DNA of 39,636 nt from an uncultured Lachnospiraceae bacterium (lineage in GTDB: Bacteria; Bacillota; Clostridia; Lachnospirales; Lachnospiraceae), in assembly GCA_947367855.1 (NCBI GenBank), contig CANBFE010000030.1:1-39636 (forward strand). The letters are read 5' to 3'. A model generated the notes under the pieces. The model saw only the letters and a list, made by a program, of their open reading frames with translations, had not been told where the DNA came from and ran no database searches. Below are positions 1 through 8,570 of this stretch, in pieces. Positions within the stretch are counted from its first letter, which is position 1. Every line of letters starts with the position of its first letter. Both the position numbers and the translations under genes were made by a program.

Positions 1-455
1 GTGACGGTATGTACACCTATTTCTTCCAGGCAGACGGAACAGCCATGACGGACAGGCTGAGTTATCATCCGGACGGGGAACATGTGATTTACTTTGATTC
101 GGAGGGTCATGAGGTATTCAGTGATTTTGCAAATGTCAGGAAGACCATAGCGGGAGACCCTGTAGATGATTTCTGCTTCTTTGATGTGTATGGCTATTTG
201 TATGTGGATGTGGTAACCTATGACAAGACAGGTACAGTGCTTTATTACGCTAACCCTTACGGTGTAATGGAGAGGGGGAAGTGGTTCCAGTTCTCCGATA
301 CAGTGAAATGTGCGGACGGCACACCCTGGGCGGGTGCGGCAGGCAGGTACGGCTATGCCAATGCAGACGGTACACTGATGAAGGATCAGTGGACCTATGA
401 CTGGGAGGGACGTTACTGCTATATGCAGGGGAATGGAGCGGCGTTATACAAATAA
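1..455 (+). CDS. Cell-wall-binding-repeat surface protein, C-terminal part (start outside window)
   Basis: The frame is open from the first bases, so the start and any signal peptide lie upstream of the window. The visible 150 or so residues are a run of aromatic, Gly/Asp-rich hairpin repeats of the choline/glucan-binding type, with units such as YHPDGEHVIYFDSEGHE and DGTLMKDQWTYDWEG. Such repeats usually hold secreted proteins on the cell wall or on polysaccharide. It is closely similar, in protein and in DNA, to the N-terminal half of the next gene (734-1768), so the two are tandem paralogues. Here the protein stops right after the last repeat, whereas the paralogue continues with a further domain. 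A good terminator follows at 477-513. The repeat class is clear; the ligand is not. Confidence 0.75.
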   Translation, partial: DGMYTYFFQADGTAMTDRLSYHPDGEHVIYFDSEGHEVFSDFANVRKTIAGDPVDDFCFFDVYGYLYVDVVTYDKTGTVLYYANPYGVMERGKWFQFSDTVKCADGTPWAGAAGRYGYANADGTLMKDQWTYDWEGRYCYMQGNGAALYK

Positions 456-476
456 AATAAGAAGAGTGATGCCTGG

Positions 477-513
477 GGAGCTGTTTTCATATTTTTTGAA
501 ACGGCTCCTTTTT
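477..513 (+). terminator. Rho-independent terminator after the first surface-protein gene
   Basis: GGAGC-TGTTTTCA pairs with TGAAAC-GGCTCC (one bulged T and one G-T pair) around a short T-rich loop and is followed by TTTTT. It lies 21 bases after the stop codon. Confidence 0.85.
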
Positions 514-585
514 AGCGTAGATTGATGGAACAGAGGGCATGGGTAAAACCACGGTAAACCCACAGAAATTCGAGTCTGTTCGTGC

Positions 586-613
586 TTGACAAAGTAGTCC
601 GGGGGGGTATGAT
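586..613 (+). promoter_or_regulatory. Sigma-A-type promoter for the second surface-protein gene
   Basis: TTGACA at 586-591 and TATGAT at 608-613 with a 16-base spacer rich in G. The predicted transcript would carry a leader of over 100 bases before the ATG at 734. Confidence 0.75.
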
Positions 614-666
614 GTAGGGGAAAAGTGAGTCTGCTCCTTTTAGTTAGGGGAGGAGTGGAACAGATA

Positions 667-703
667 CGGAAGAACTGCGGCAGTGCGGCGTCTGCAGCTT
701 CCG
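667..703 (+). other. Hairpin in the 5' leader of the second surface-protein gene
   Basis: CGGAAG then CTGC on the left pairs with GCAG then CTTCCG on the right, with a two-base AA bulge, giving a ten-pair stem. The following AAAATTT is a poor U-tract, so this may be a leader structure rather than a terminator. No known riboswitch class is recognised. Confidence 0.35.
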
Positions 704-733
704 AAAATTTAAGGCCGCACAGAAAGGAATGGG

Positions 734-1768
734 ATGAAGAATAAAGAAATGAGAAAGAAGGCGGTGTTGGGACTTGCGGCAGTGCTTCTGGCTGCATCAG
801 TTCCAGTGTCAGCGGTACAGGCAGAAGGGGGAGGACGTGAGGTTCCCCATTACGACATCAGGAAGTCTGGGGGTACCTGGGATGGGACAAATTACTTCCT
901 TTCTGATGGAACAATGGTGAAGGACGCCTTTTTCTGTGATGGCACCTACACATATTACCTTATGGCGGACGGCTCGCCCATGACGGACAGGCTGACATAC
1001 CATCCTGATGGGGAGCATATTATTTATTTTGACGCGGACGGTCATGAGGTATTCAGTAACTTTACCCATGTGGTGCAGAGCATAGCGGGAGAAGAGGTAG
1101 ACGACCTGTGCTTTTTTGATGTTTACGGCTATATGTATGTGGATGTGCTTACCTATGACCAGGCAGGAGAGCATTTGTATTATGCCAATCCTTACGGGGT
1201 CATGGAGCGGAATGGCTGGTTTCAGTTTTCGGACGGGGGTTACGGCTATGCCAATACAGACGGTACATTAATGACTGATCAGTATACATATGACTGGAAT
1301 GGAAAACTGGTGTATATGGAAGCCAATGGACATGTACGCGGATCAGGACAGGCCAGTACGGATGAATGGGCAGAATCTCTGTATAATGCACTGCTGAAGG
1401 ATGATTGTAAAACTGTAATGGAAGTACTCATAGATGTCTCAAATGTAAGGAGCCACTGTGCAGCCTATGAGGATAAGGAGTGGGCGCGGTGGGATTCGGA
1501 AACGGCATATAGAATGACAATGAGTGATGGTCAGATTATGGGAATTGTTGTCTATGAATATGAGAGCAGTTGGGAAATTTATGCATTTGTTAGTGAAGGA
1601 GATGGATTTAGCTTTATAGAATATGGAGACCACATGGTTGGGATGAGAAGCGATGGGTCTTATGAATATTTACAGGGTGGAAATAAACACATAAGTGTCA
1701 GGCCCGGGGAGGCGCCTGTGTATAGTACGGTGTCACCGGACGATGTATATATAGTGTGGCATGTGTAG
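734..1768 (+). CDS. Secreted cell-wall-binding-repeat protein with unknown C-terminal domain
   Basis: A 344-residue secreted protein. Residues 1-30 form a signal peptide: basic MKNKEMRKK, a hydrophobic core, then AVQAEG as a likely cleavage site. Residues about 40-200 are aromatic/Gly-rich wall-binding repeats nearly matching the preceding partial gene (MTDRLTYHPDGEHIIYFD, CFFDVYGYMYVDV, YYANPYGVMER). Residues about 205-344 lack the repeats and form an acidic, aromatic domain with no family I recognise. The start is fixed by AAAGGA five bases before the ATG. It has its own promoter and leader, so it is probably not co-transcribed with its upstream paralogue. The repeats point to attachment to the cell wall or to a polysaccharide; the role of the C-terminal domain is unknown. 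Confidence 0.85.
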   Translation: MKNKEMRKKAVLGLAAVLLAASVPVSAVQAEGGGREVPHYDIRKSGGTWDGTNYFLSDGTMVKDAFFCDGTYTYYLMADGSPMTDRLTYHPDGEHIIYFDADGHEVFSNFTHVVQSIAGEEVDDLCFFDVYGYMYVDVLTYDQAGEHLYYANPYGVMERNGWFQFSDGGYGYANTDGTLMTDQYTYDWNGKLVYMEANGHVRGSGQASTDEWAESLYNALLKDDCKTVMEVLIDVSNVRSHCAAYEDKEWARWDSETAYRMTMSDGQIMGIVVYEYESSWEIYAFVSEGDGFSFIEYGDHMVGMRSDGSYEYLQGGNKHISVRPGEAPVYSTVSPDDVYIVWHV

Positions 1769-1857
1769 CCGTCTGTTTCTGGCAGGATGCATCTTTATCA
1801 GGTAGCCGACAGACAATGGAACATTAGAAGCGGCAGTTCCGTATAATCATGTGGAAA

Positions 1858-1917
1858 ATTTCCCTTACCCACTTAAGGTTTCTGACGCTCTGTTAGGAGC
1901 GTGTGGGTAAGGGAAAT
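1858..1917. repeat. Perfect 15-bp inverted repeat with a nested 6-bp hairpin
   Basis: The arm at 1858-1872 (ATTTCCCTTACCCAC) is the exact reverse complement of 1903-1917. Between them, ACGCTC (1885-1890) pairs with GAGCGT (1897-1902), directly touching the right arm. No T-tract follows on either strand, so it is not a typical terminator. It lies between a surface-protein gene and the first CAP gene. Confidence 0.8.
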
Positions 1918-1995
1918 ATCAGTTTTCATAAAATAAAAAGACAAATCTTATGGCATTTCTTGAAAAATCCCAGGTTAGCTGTTACAATGGTACCT

Positions 1996-3528
1996 ATGAA
2001 AAATATTTGCTGTAAAACAGGGGCAAAGAAAATAGTGAAGTGTATTAGGGGCTGTATAGTGTTATTTATGGCGCTTCTGTGCTATGTGCTGCCGTTACAG
2101 ACAATAGCAGCAGAGACAACAGCCGATTCTGTTTTGGGCGAGGCCTGGGCTGTGGACCAGGAGATGGTCAGGAAGGAGTCAGGAGCGTCTGCAGACCAGA
2201 AGGATGGTGTACAGATTCTGAATATGACCGGCATGGCTTATTATGGAAGAGCATATGAGGCTTTTGCGCAGATGAATCAAAGGCGAATGGAAGAAGGCCT
2301 GAATTTGCTTGACCTGGATGGGGATCTGACCCGGGCGGCCATGCAGCGGGCGGCGGAGTGCTCTGTCTTTTACAGTCATACCAGGCCTAATGGCTTATCC
2401 TGTTCTTCAGCAGGCGATGGGATAGAGGCAGAGAATATTGCGGCATCTACTGGAACCGTGTTTTCCATGGCGGGTGCAGTGGTGGATGCGTGGATGAATT
2501 CAGCCGGACATCGTCAGAATATGATGAATCAGGAGTATAGTTCCGTCGGCATCGGGTGTTTTTATAAAGATGGTGTCTGGTACTGGGCACAGGAATTCGG
2601 AAGGAAAACAGCGGAGCCTGCAGGATGGAAAGAGGATCGCAGCTGTACATATAATATAGAGGCTGTGGAGCGTTATGTGGATCCCTTTTTTGTAGTGGAA
2701 GATTACAGTATGGAAAAGGGAGAGCAGATCCAATACCAGATTAAGCTATATAATATGGGTTGGGACAGGGCATCAGGATATATTGACCAGAATTCGTATC
2801 AGTGGGTGAGCAGCAGCCCGCATATTACAGTGGACCAGACAGGCACTGTATGCGCAGAAGGATGGGGATCCGGGACAGTCACGGCAGTAAATAAGGGGTG
2901 TACGGAATATACACTGACAGGAGCGGTTAATGTACAGACGGATGCCGTAATTGAATCCGTGGGAGAGATTTATGTGCAGCAGAGCAGTCGGGAGGGACTG
3001 GCTGCGGGGTTGCCGGTTACTTTAAGCAAAAATACGGATGTGGAATATAGTTGGTATGTTGCAGAGGGGGATGATTGGACATGCCTTTTTGACTGGACTG
3101 AAAATCAGGAATGGTTCTCATGGACTCCCAATCAATATGGGGATTATACAATTGCGGCGTGGGCCAGGGTAAGCGGAAATCCGGCATCTGCCGCCATGAA
3201 GATGGTATCCTTCCAGTATCATCCGCAGATCGTGGGCAAGTGCCAGATGCCGTATACAGGAGAGGGCGGCGGATATCTGATTGGTGTGGAAAGCCATGAA
3301 AATCCTGGGCAGAAGTACCAGTATGAGATGCTGATTCTGGACTGTACTCTGTTGGCGGAAGGGAGCGATGCCTGGATTTACAGTACTGGCCGATGCCGTG
3401 TCAGTGAAGGAAAGGCGTTATGGACTGTCTGGCAGCCGCAGTATGGTTATTACTGGACATTGTTTCGGGTTTATGATGAATCCGGAAGGATGATTGACGA
3501 AGAATGCTATGGATTTGAAAATATATAA
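1996..3528 (+). CDS. Secreted CAP/SCP-domain protein
   Basis: A secreted protein of about 510 residues. The N-terminus has a Cys/Lys-rich stretch, then a hydrophobic signal segment (IVLFMALLCYVLPLQ) ending near AAE. Residues about 80-203 are a CAP domain (CRISP/antigen 5/PR-1 family), shown by SHTRPNG, AENIAAS and AWMNSAGHRQNMM. The middle looks Ig-like, with conserved WSW/SWY strands. The last 105 or so residues (from CQMPYTGEGGG to EECYGF, including WQPQYGYYWTLFR) are nearly repeated in the next gene. The start is uncertain: a GTG at 1903 lies inside an inverted repeat, and the ATGs at 1987 and 1996 lack a good ribosome binding site. A TTGAAA-17-TACAAT promoter-like sequence (1960-1988) ends just before 1996, which would leave almost no leader. 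The molecular activity of bacterial CAP domains is mostly unknown. Confidence 0.85.
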   Translation: MKNICCKTGAKKIVKCIRGCIVLFMALLCYVLPLQTIAAETTADSVLGEAWAVDQEMVRKESGASADQKDGVQILNMTGMAYYGRAYEAFAQMNQRRMEEGLNLLDLDGDLTRAAMQRAAECSVFYSHTRPNGLSCSSAGDGIEAENIAASTGTVFSMAGAVVDAWMNSAGHRQNMMNQEYSSVGIGCFYKDGVWYWAQEFGRKTAEPAGWKEDRSCTYNIEAVERYVDPFFVVEDYSMEKGEQIQYQIKLYNMGWDRASGYIDQNSYQWVSSSPHITVDQTGTVCAEGWGSGTVTAVNKGCTEYTLTGAVNVQTDAVIESVGEIYVQQSSREGLAAGLPVTLSKNTDVEYSWYVAEGDDWTCLFDWTENQEWFSWTPNQYGDYTIAAWARVSGNPASAAMKMVSFQYHPQIVGKCQMPYTGEGGGYLIGVESHENPGQKYQYEMLILDCTLLAEGSDAWIYSTGRCRVSEGKALWTVWQPQYGYYWTLFRVYDESGRMIDEECYGFENI

Positions 3529-3550
3529 TACCTGAAGGAGGAAGAGTAGA

Positions 3551-5515
3551 ATGAAAAGATGGAAGTGGTTGATTTGCAGTATGGTATTGAGCCTCGGACT
3601 TAGCGGGATGATTCCCATTACATCCCGGGCAGATGAAACAGAGGCAGGGGGTATTTTGGGAGAGGCAGTCAGTATGGAGAACTCTCTCGACGAGAACGAG
3701 GAGAGTATTGTATCAGCGTCAATTGGCAGTAATATCAGTGGGATTGCATTTGATTTTGCAGATGTGAGAACGCCTTCCAATAACCGTCGTTTTAATGGTG
3801 GGGATGGAAAGTATCATATCATACTTTACGGCGGTATCAGCAGCTGTGGAAATACGAATAGCGCTTTAAGCTCTCTTTCTGAACTGACGGCATATGTGGA
3901 CCTGAACCAGGTGGAAATAAATGCTTTTGATATTAAGAATAATCCAAGTGAAAACATTCTTAGCGAATTGAATGCCAATAATATATCTGCAGATATTAAG
4001 GTATGCAGAAACAAGGGAGATTCTTCTCTGTTTGCAGCTTGTCTGCAGGCCGCAGGGGTCACAGGCAGCTACACGATGCCCCTTATTGCGTATGTGAATA
4101 CAGGCGGGGATATCGTGAAAGCTACCACAGGATACTGTTCTACCGATGTTATTAAGGGGAACATAGAAGCCATGGGGCTTAAGGTGGATATCAACGCAAG
4201 CTATCAGGTGCTGAATGTGTCAGGAACGGTGGATTATTCCGCGGCTTATCAGGTATTGGAGCTGATGAATAAAGACCGTGCAGCCGGGGGATTGGCGGCC
4301 CTGACCATGGATCCGGGGCTGTTGGAAAGCGCTATGCTGCGTGCTGCGGAGTGTGCCCTGTATTATGACCATACACGTCCCAATGGGGAGAACTGCTTTT
4401 CTTTAGACTCTAAAATGTACCGCGAGAATATTGCGGCAGGATATACCACGGCTGCAAGTGTTGAGACTGCGTGGATGAATTCTGCCGGTCATAAAGCGAA
4501 TATTATGGCGGCTGATAACAAATGCGTAGGGATAGGGGCTTTTAACATAAATGGTACTCAGTTTTGGGTGCAGTGTTTTGGGATGGCGGAATCCACAAAT
4601 GCTGTGCAGCCGGCGAATACCGCAAGGACATATAGCATTCAGACCGTGCAGAGACTGGTGGATCCCAATTTTAAACAAAGTACATTAAACTTAAATAAGA
4701 GAGGCGCCACAGCGCAGTTTGAAATCTGGGTAAAAAATCAGAGGTGGAATGCGGTTTCCACTCGGGTGGATGCCTCCTCCTTCAACTGGAGCATTGATAA
4801 CGGTAATTTTGAAATTGACGGAAACGGAACGGTAAAGGCCAATAAATGGGGCTCTGCCAACGTAACCGCTGTAAATAAGAACAATGGCAATTATTATCTG
4901 GAGGGAAGTGTTGTTCTGTCAACAGGTGCAACATTGTCCAAGCCGGGAATTTATCTTGCTGAACTTGGAAAAGACCATATCACGGTGGGGATGACCTATA
5001 AAATTACGGAAAAGACGGATATAGAGTTTTCGTGGTATGTGTCCACAGACGGGAAAAACTGGAATGTACTACAGGATTGGAAGGAAAACGATGAATGGCT
5101 GAGATGGACGCCTGCATCTTATGGCGAATACAGCCTGAAATGTATAGCCCGTGTCTGCGGGAATATGTCAAGCACGATTGAGGATACCATTCCCATTTCA
5201 TTTCACCCGGAGATTAAAGGGAAGTGTCAGATGCCTTATACAGGCGCCGGAGGAGGTTACCTGATTGGCATAGAGACTTTTGAAAATCCCAATCAGTCTT
5301 ATCAGTATGAGATGTTGATTTTGGACTGCACTTTGTTGGCACAGGGGAAAGATGCATGGATTTATACCACTGGCAAGTTTACTGTACCACAAGGATGTGC
5401 TGGGTGGACCATATGGCAGCCGCAGTATGGATATTATTGGACACTCTTCAGAGTGTTCGACAGAAATGGCAATCTGTTGGATGAGGCATGTTATGGATTT
5501 GTGAATGCATATTAA
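3551..5515 (+). CDS. Secreted thioredoxin-like plus CAP/SCP-domain protein
   Basis: A 654-residue secreted protein 22 bases after its paralogue, with AAGGAGG nine bases before the ATG; the two probably form an operon. Residues 1-27 are a signal peptide ending near SRADE. Residues about 87-210 resemble a thioredoxin fold: strand YHIILYG, then SSCGNTNS where CxxC would sit (only one Cys), then MPLIAYVNTGG in the cis-Pro position. Residues about 230-345 are the CAP domain (DHTRPNG, ENIAAG, AWMNSAGHKANIM). An Ig-like part follows, then the C-terminal domain shared with the preceding gene (CQMPYTGAGGGYLIG to DEACYGF). The thioredoxin call is inferred from pattern only. The protein probably acts outside the cell or at the wall. 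Confidence 0.85.
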   Translation: MKRWKWLICSMVLSLGLSGMIPITSRADETEAGGILGEAVSMENSLDENEESIVSASIGSNISGIAFDFADVRTPSNNRRFNGGDGKYHIILYGGISSCGNTNSALSSLSELTAYVDLNQVEINAFDIKNNPSENILSELNANNISADIKVCRNKGDSSLFAACLQAAGVTGSYTMPLIAYVNTGGDIVKATTGYCSTDVIKGNIEAMGLKVDINASYQVLNVSGTVDYSAAYQVLELMNKDRAAGGLAALTMDPGLLESAMLRAAECALYYDHTRPNGENCFSLDSKMYRENIAAGYTTAASVETAWMNSAGHKANIMAADNKCVGIGAFNINGTQFWVQCFGMAESTNAVQPANTARTYSIQTVQRLVDPNFKQSTLNLNKRGATAQFEIWVKNQRWNAVSTRVDASSFNWSIDNGNFEIDGNGTVKANKWGSANVTAVNKNNGNYYLEGSVVLSTGATLSKPGIYLAELGKDHITVGMTYKITEKTDIEFSWYVSTDGKNWNVLQDWKENDEWLRWTPASYGEYSLKCIARVCGNMSSTIEDTIPISFHPEIKGKCQMPYTGAGGGYLIGIETFENPNQSYQYEMLILDCTLLAQGKDAWIYTTGKFTVPQGCAGWTIWQPQYGYYWTLFRVFDRNGNLLDEACYGFVNAY

Positions 5516-5545
5516 CTTGTGCTGAGTAGTGTACTATAAATTAGG

Positions 5546-5593
5546 CCGCGCCCGTTGCTGACTGTATTGGATAGGGCGGCGGGAGCGGTTTTT
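5546..5593 (+). terminator. Probable terminator after the CAP gene pair
   Basis: CCGCGCCCG (5546-5554) pairs with CGGGAGCGG (5580-5588), with one mismatch, and is followed by TTTTT. The loop is long (25 bases), which lowers confidence. Confidence 0.5.
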
Positions 5594-5652
5594 ACAGGTA
5601 CAGCAGGCATCAAATTCAGATTGAATGTTTTACAGAAAGGAAGCACCCCCAA

Positions 5653-6504
5653 ATGAAAGTAGCCCTCATAAGCGACATCCACGGCAACTACAAGGCCATG
5701 GAGGCATTCCTGAACTACATAGAAAGGCATCCCGTAGACGCCGTCATCAGCCTGGGCGATTATATAACCGATGCACCTTATCCGGAGCGTATTATGGCGC
5801 TTCTCCATAAAATGAGGGGACAATATTGCTGCCATATGATTCGCGGCAACCGGGAGGACTACATTTTAGACAACGCAGACAACAGAGAAGGCTGGAAGCC
5901 CTCTTCTGCCAACGGCACGCTGTACTACACATTACAGCATATAACGGAGGCAGACAGGGCTTTTTTCGCATCGCTGCCCACGGAGCGCGAAGTGCGGATG
6001 AACGGCTGTCCGCCTTTATATATCTGTCACGGGACTCCGGGCAGGGGCAGGGGGAATGTGCATCTGGAGGAAGGGCTGAAGGAGCGTGTTTTGGAAGCAT
6101 TGCCCTGGGATTATCTGCTGGGGGGCCACAGCCACCACCAGGAAATCCACACGCATCAGGGGAAGACGTATATTAATCCAGGTTCCCTGGGCTTTGCTGT
6201 GGACGGAGTGGGCAGGCGGGCCCAGTTTGCCATGCTCACCGGGAGCAGGGAAGGATGGGAGACGGCATTCTGTTCCATACCCTATGACGTGGAGGGGTAT
6301 CTCAGGGACTTTGGGGAAAGCGGTCTGGACGAGATCGGCATGACTCTGAATAAGGCCATCCGAAAGAGCCTGGTGACAGGGGAGAATTACTTTTTCAGGT
6401 GCATTATGGCCATGGAAGAGGCGGCCGGGAAAATGGGACTTGCCTCCATGACGGAGGTACCTGAAAGCGAATGGGAGAAGCTTGTGGAGCGGTTTGGGCT
6501 GTAG
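5653..6504 (+). CDS. Calcineurin-like metallophosphoesterase
   Basis: A 283-residue soluble protein. The N-terminus starts directly with the metal site: D8 and H10 in SDIHGN, D36 in LGDY, N66 in GNRE. Then HGTPGRGRGN (near 123) and GGHSHHQ (near 155) give the later His ligands. INPGS, typical of YfcE-like small phosphoesterases, follows. The extra 80 residues at the C-terminus are alpha-helical by composition. The start is supported by an AGAAAGGA site upstream. It is followed after 63 bases by the radical SAM gene and may share its transcript. Members act on varied phosphodiesters and phosphomonoesters, so the substrate cannot be named. Confidence 0.85.
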   Translation: MKVALISDIHGNYKAMEAFLNYIERHPVDAVISLGDYITDAPYPERIMALLHKMRGQYCCHMIRGNREDYILDNADNREGWKPSSANGTLYYTLQHITEADRAFFASLPTEREVRMNGCPPLYICHGTPGRGRGNVHLEEGLKERVLEALPWDYLLGGHSHHQEIHTHQGKTYINPGSLGFAVDGVGRRAQFAMLTGSREGWETAFCSIPYDVEGYLRDFGESGLDEIGMTLNKAIRKSLVTGENYFFRCIMAMEEAAGKMGLASMTEVPESEWEKLVERFGL

Positions 6505-6567
6505 GGCCCGAAGGGAACTTTGGCTGCGGACACTGATTTTACGGGAGACGGATTCCACGGAGATATT

Positions 6568-8439
6568 ATGAAATTTTTACTTGTGGCGGTAAACGCCAAA
6601 TACATTCATTCCAATCCTGCCATTTACAGCCTGCGGGCCTGTGCAGGGGAAAAACTGCGGCAGCATGTGGAGCTTGCAGAGTACACCATCAATCAGCCCA
6701 TGCAGGAAATTCTTGCCGACATATATGTCAGAAAACCTGATGCCATTGGTTTTTCCTGTTATATCTGGAACTGGCGTCTGGTGAGGGAGCTGGTGGGTGA
6801 ACTTCCCAAACTTTTGCCGGATGCGCCCATCTGGCTGGGAGGGCCGGAGGTATCCCATGATGCGGACAAAATACTTCAGAAGCACCCTCAGCTGGCAGGG
6901 ATTATGGTGGGGGAAGGAGAGGCGGTTTTCCGGGAACTTCTGGAGTATTATGCGGGGCGGTGTGCCGGGAATGTATCGGGACATGCTCATTCCCCTGCCG
7001 GGTATGTTCCGGGGCATCCTTGTCCGCAGTACGGGGAAATTCCCCCAGTCTCCGGGGGTTCGGAAAAGGTCTCAGTGGGCAAAGGCCTGCAGTCCATCAG
7101 CGGCCTGTGTCTTCCCACGGGCTATACCGCTTTTGCCGGACCGGTGGACATGAACACCATTCCCTTTCTCTACCATGATCTGGGGCCCTTCGAAAACAGG
7201 ATCCTTTATTATGAATCCAGCCGGGGCTGTCCGTTTCGCTGCAGCTACTGCCTTTCCTCCCTGGAAAAGCAGGTGAGACTGCGTGACATAGATGTCATAA
7301 AGAAGGAGATTCAGTTTTTTCTGGATCACAGGGTCAGGCAGGTGAAGTTTGTGGACAGGACCTTTAACTGTAACCATGCCCACGCAATGGCGGTCTGGCA
7401 GTATATTTTTGAACATGACAATGGTGTCACAAATTTTCATTTTGAAATTTCGGCCGATCTTCTGGAGCCGGAGGAGATTGGGCTTCTGAATCGTTTCCGG
7501 CCGGGGCTTGCACAGTTGGAAATCGGGGTTCAGTCCGTGAATCCTGCCACCCTTGGGGCCATAGGGCGCAGAACGGATCTGGAAAAACTGGAGAGAGCCG
7601 TGGCTGCAGTCCGCAGGGGAGGGAATGTGCATCAGCATCTGGACCTGATTGCGGGGCTTCCCTATGAGGACTATGAAAGCTTTTCCCGGTCTTTTAACCG
7701 GGTATACCAGATGCGGCCGGAGCAGCTGCAGCTGGGATTTCTGAAAGTGCTGAAGGGCTCGGGAATGTGGGAGAAAGCCGAAGAATATGGTATTTGTTAT
7801 GGGGAGGAGCCGCCCTATGAGGTGCTGTATACCAGATGGCTTTCCTATGAGGAAATGCTGCGGCTGAAGCGCGTGGAAGAGATGGTGGAGATCTATTACA
7901 ACAGCGCCCAGTTTACCCATACAATTCCCTTTTTGGAGAAAGCCTTTCCGGACCCGTTTTCACTGTATGAAGCGTTGGCAGATTTTTACAGGGAGAGAGG
8001 GTATTCTGCATCCAGTCATTCCCGGGTGGACCGCTATCATATTTTGCTTGCTTTTGTCATAGAATATGATGCAGAGCGTCTGGACGTATACAGGGAGCTT
8101 CTGACTTTTGATCTGTATCTGCGGGAGAATATGAAGAGCAGACCGGAATTTGCATCGGATCAGAGTCAGTATAAAGAGCATGTCAGGGCCTTTTATAAAG
8201 AGGAAGAAAAGACGCGGCGTTATCTGCCGGGCTATGAAGCGTTTGACTGGAAGCAGCTGATGAAGATGACTCATCTGGAAGGTTTTGCCTGTCCTGTGTG
8301 GGACAGGGAACGGATGGCGGCTTTCTATGATGACTGGAAAGCGGACCAGGGGCCTTATTTTGCGCTGTTTGATTATCGGAGACGCAATCCATTAAATTAT
8401 GAAGCATTTGTACAGCATATAGTTGCATTTACATTCTAA
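6568..8439 (+). CDS. B12-binding-domain radical SAM protein with DUF4080-type C-terminus
   Basis: About 623 residues. The ATG at 6568 is preferred: GGAG lies five bases upstream, and MKFLLVAVNAKYIHSNPA is the typical family N-terminus; an upstream TTG at 6520 has no binding site. Residues 1-150 form the cobalamin-binding Rossmann-like domain (DAIGFSCYIWNW, WLGGPEVS). The radical SAM core starts with SSRGCPFRCSYC, Cys 221, 225 and 228, which bind the 4Fe-4S cluster. FDLIAGLPYEDY-like residues (here HLDLIAGLPYEDYESF) follow. The last 200 residues match the DUF4080 type as I remember it (RYHILLAF, LPGYEAFDW). The reaction is unknown; B12/radical SAM enzymes often methylate or rearrange unreactive carbon. 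Located in the cytoplasm. Confidence 0.88.
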   Translation: MKFLLVAVNAKYIHSNPAIYSLRACAGEKLRQHVELAEYTINQPMQEILADIYVRKPDAIGFSCYIWNWRLVRELVGELPKLLPDAPIWLGGPEVSHDADKILQKHPQLAGIMVGEGEAVFRELLEYYAGRCAGNVSGHAHSPAGYVPGHPCPQYGEIPPVSGGSEKVSVGKGLQSISGLCLPTGYTAFAGPVDMNTIPFLYHDLGPFENRILYYESSRGCPFRCSYCLSSLEKQVRLRDIDVIKKEIQFFLDHRVRQVKFVDRTFNCNHAHAMAVWQYIFEHDNGVTNFHFEISADLLEPEEIGLLNRFRPGLAQLEIGVQSVNPATLGAIGRRTDLEKLERAVAAVRRGGNVHQHLDLIAGLPYEDYESFSRSFNRVYQMRPEQLQLGFLKVLKGSGMWEKAEEYGICYGEEPPYEVLYTRWLSYEEMLRLKRVEEMVEIYYNSAQFTHTIPFLEKAFPDPFSLYEALADFYRERGYSASSHSRVDRYHILLAFVIEYDAERLDVYRELLTFDLYLRENMKSRPEFASDQSQYKEHVRAFYKEEEKTRRYLPGYEAFDWKQLMKMTHLEGFACPVWDRERMAAFYDDWKADQGPYFALFDYRRRNPLNYEAFVQHIVAFTF

Positions 8440-8455
8440 TAAAGCCACTATATAG

Positions 8456-8484
8456 TTGACTTTTACCAAAAAAAGGAATACAAT
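8456..8484 (+). promoter_or_regulatory. Sigma-A-type promoter for the DUF6465-type gene
   Basis: TTGACT at 8456-8461 and TACAAT at 8479-8484 with an exact 17-base spacer, about 90 bases before the start codon. Confidence 0.75.
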
Positions 8485-8570
8485 GCTAAAAGCGGGTTGC
8501 GCGGGAGACTGCAGAGACCTGTTGACATAAATGATGCACAGAAAGAATCAGAGAAAGGAAGTTAGTAATT

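Noticed and set aside
1903..1995. GTG at 1903 as the start of the first CAP gene
   Set aside because: It lies in the right arm of an inverted repeat, has no binding site, and would put 30 extra residues before the signal peptide.
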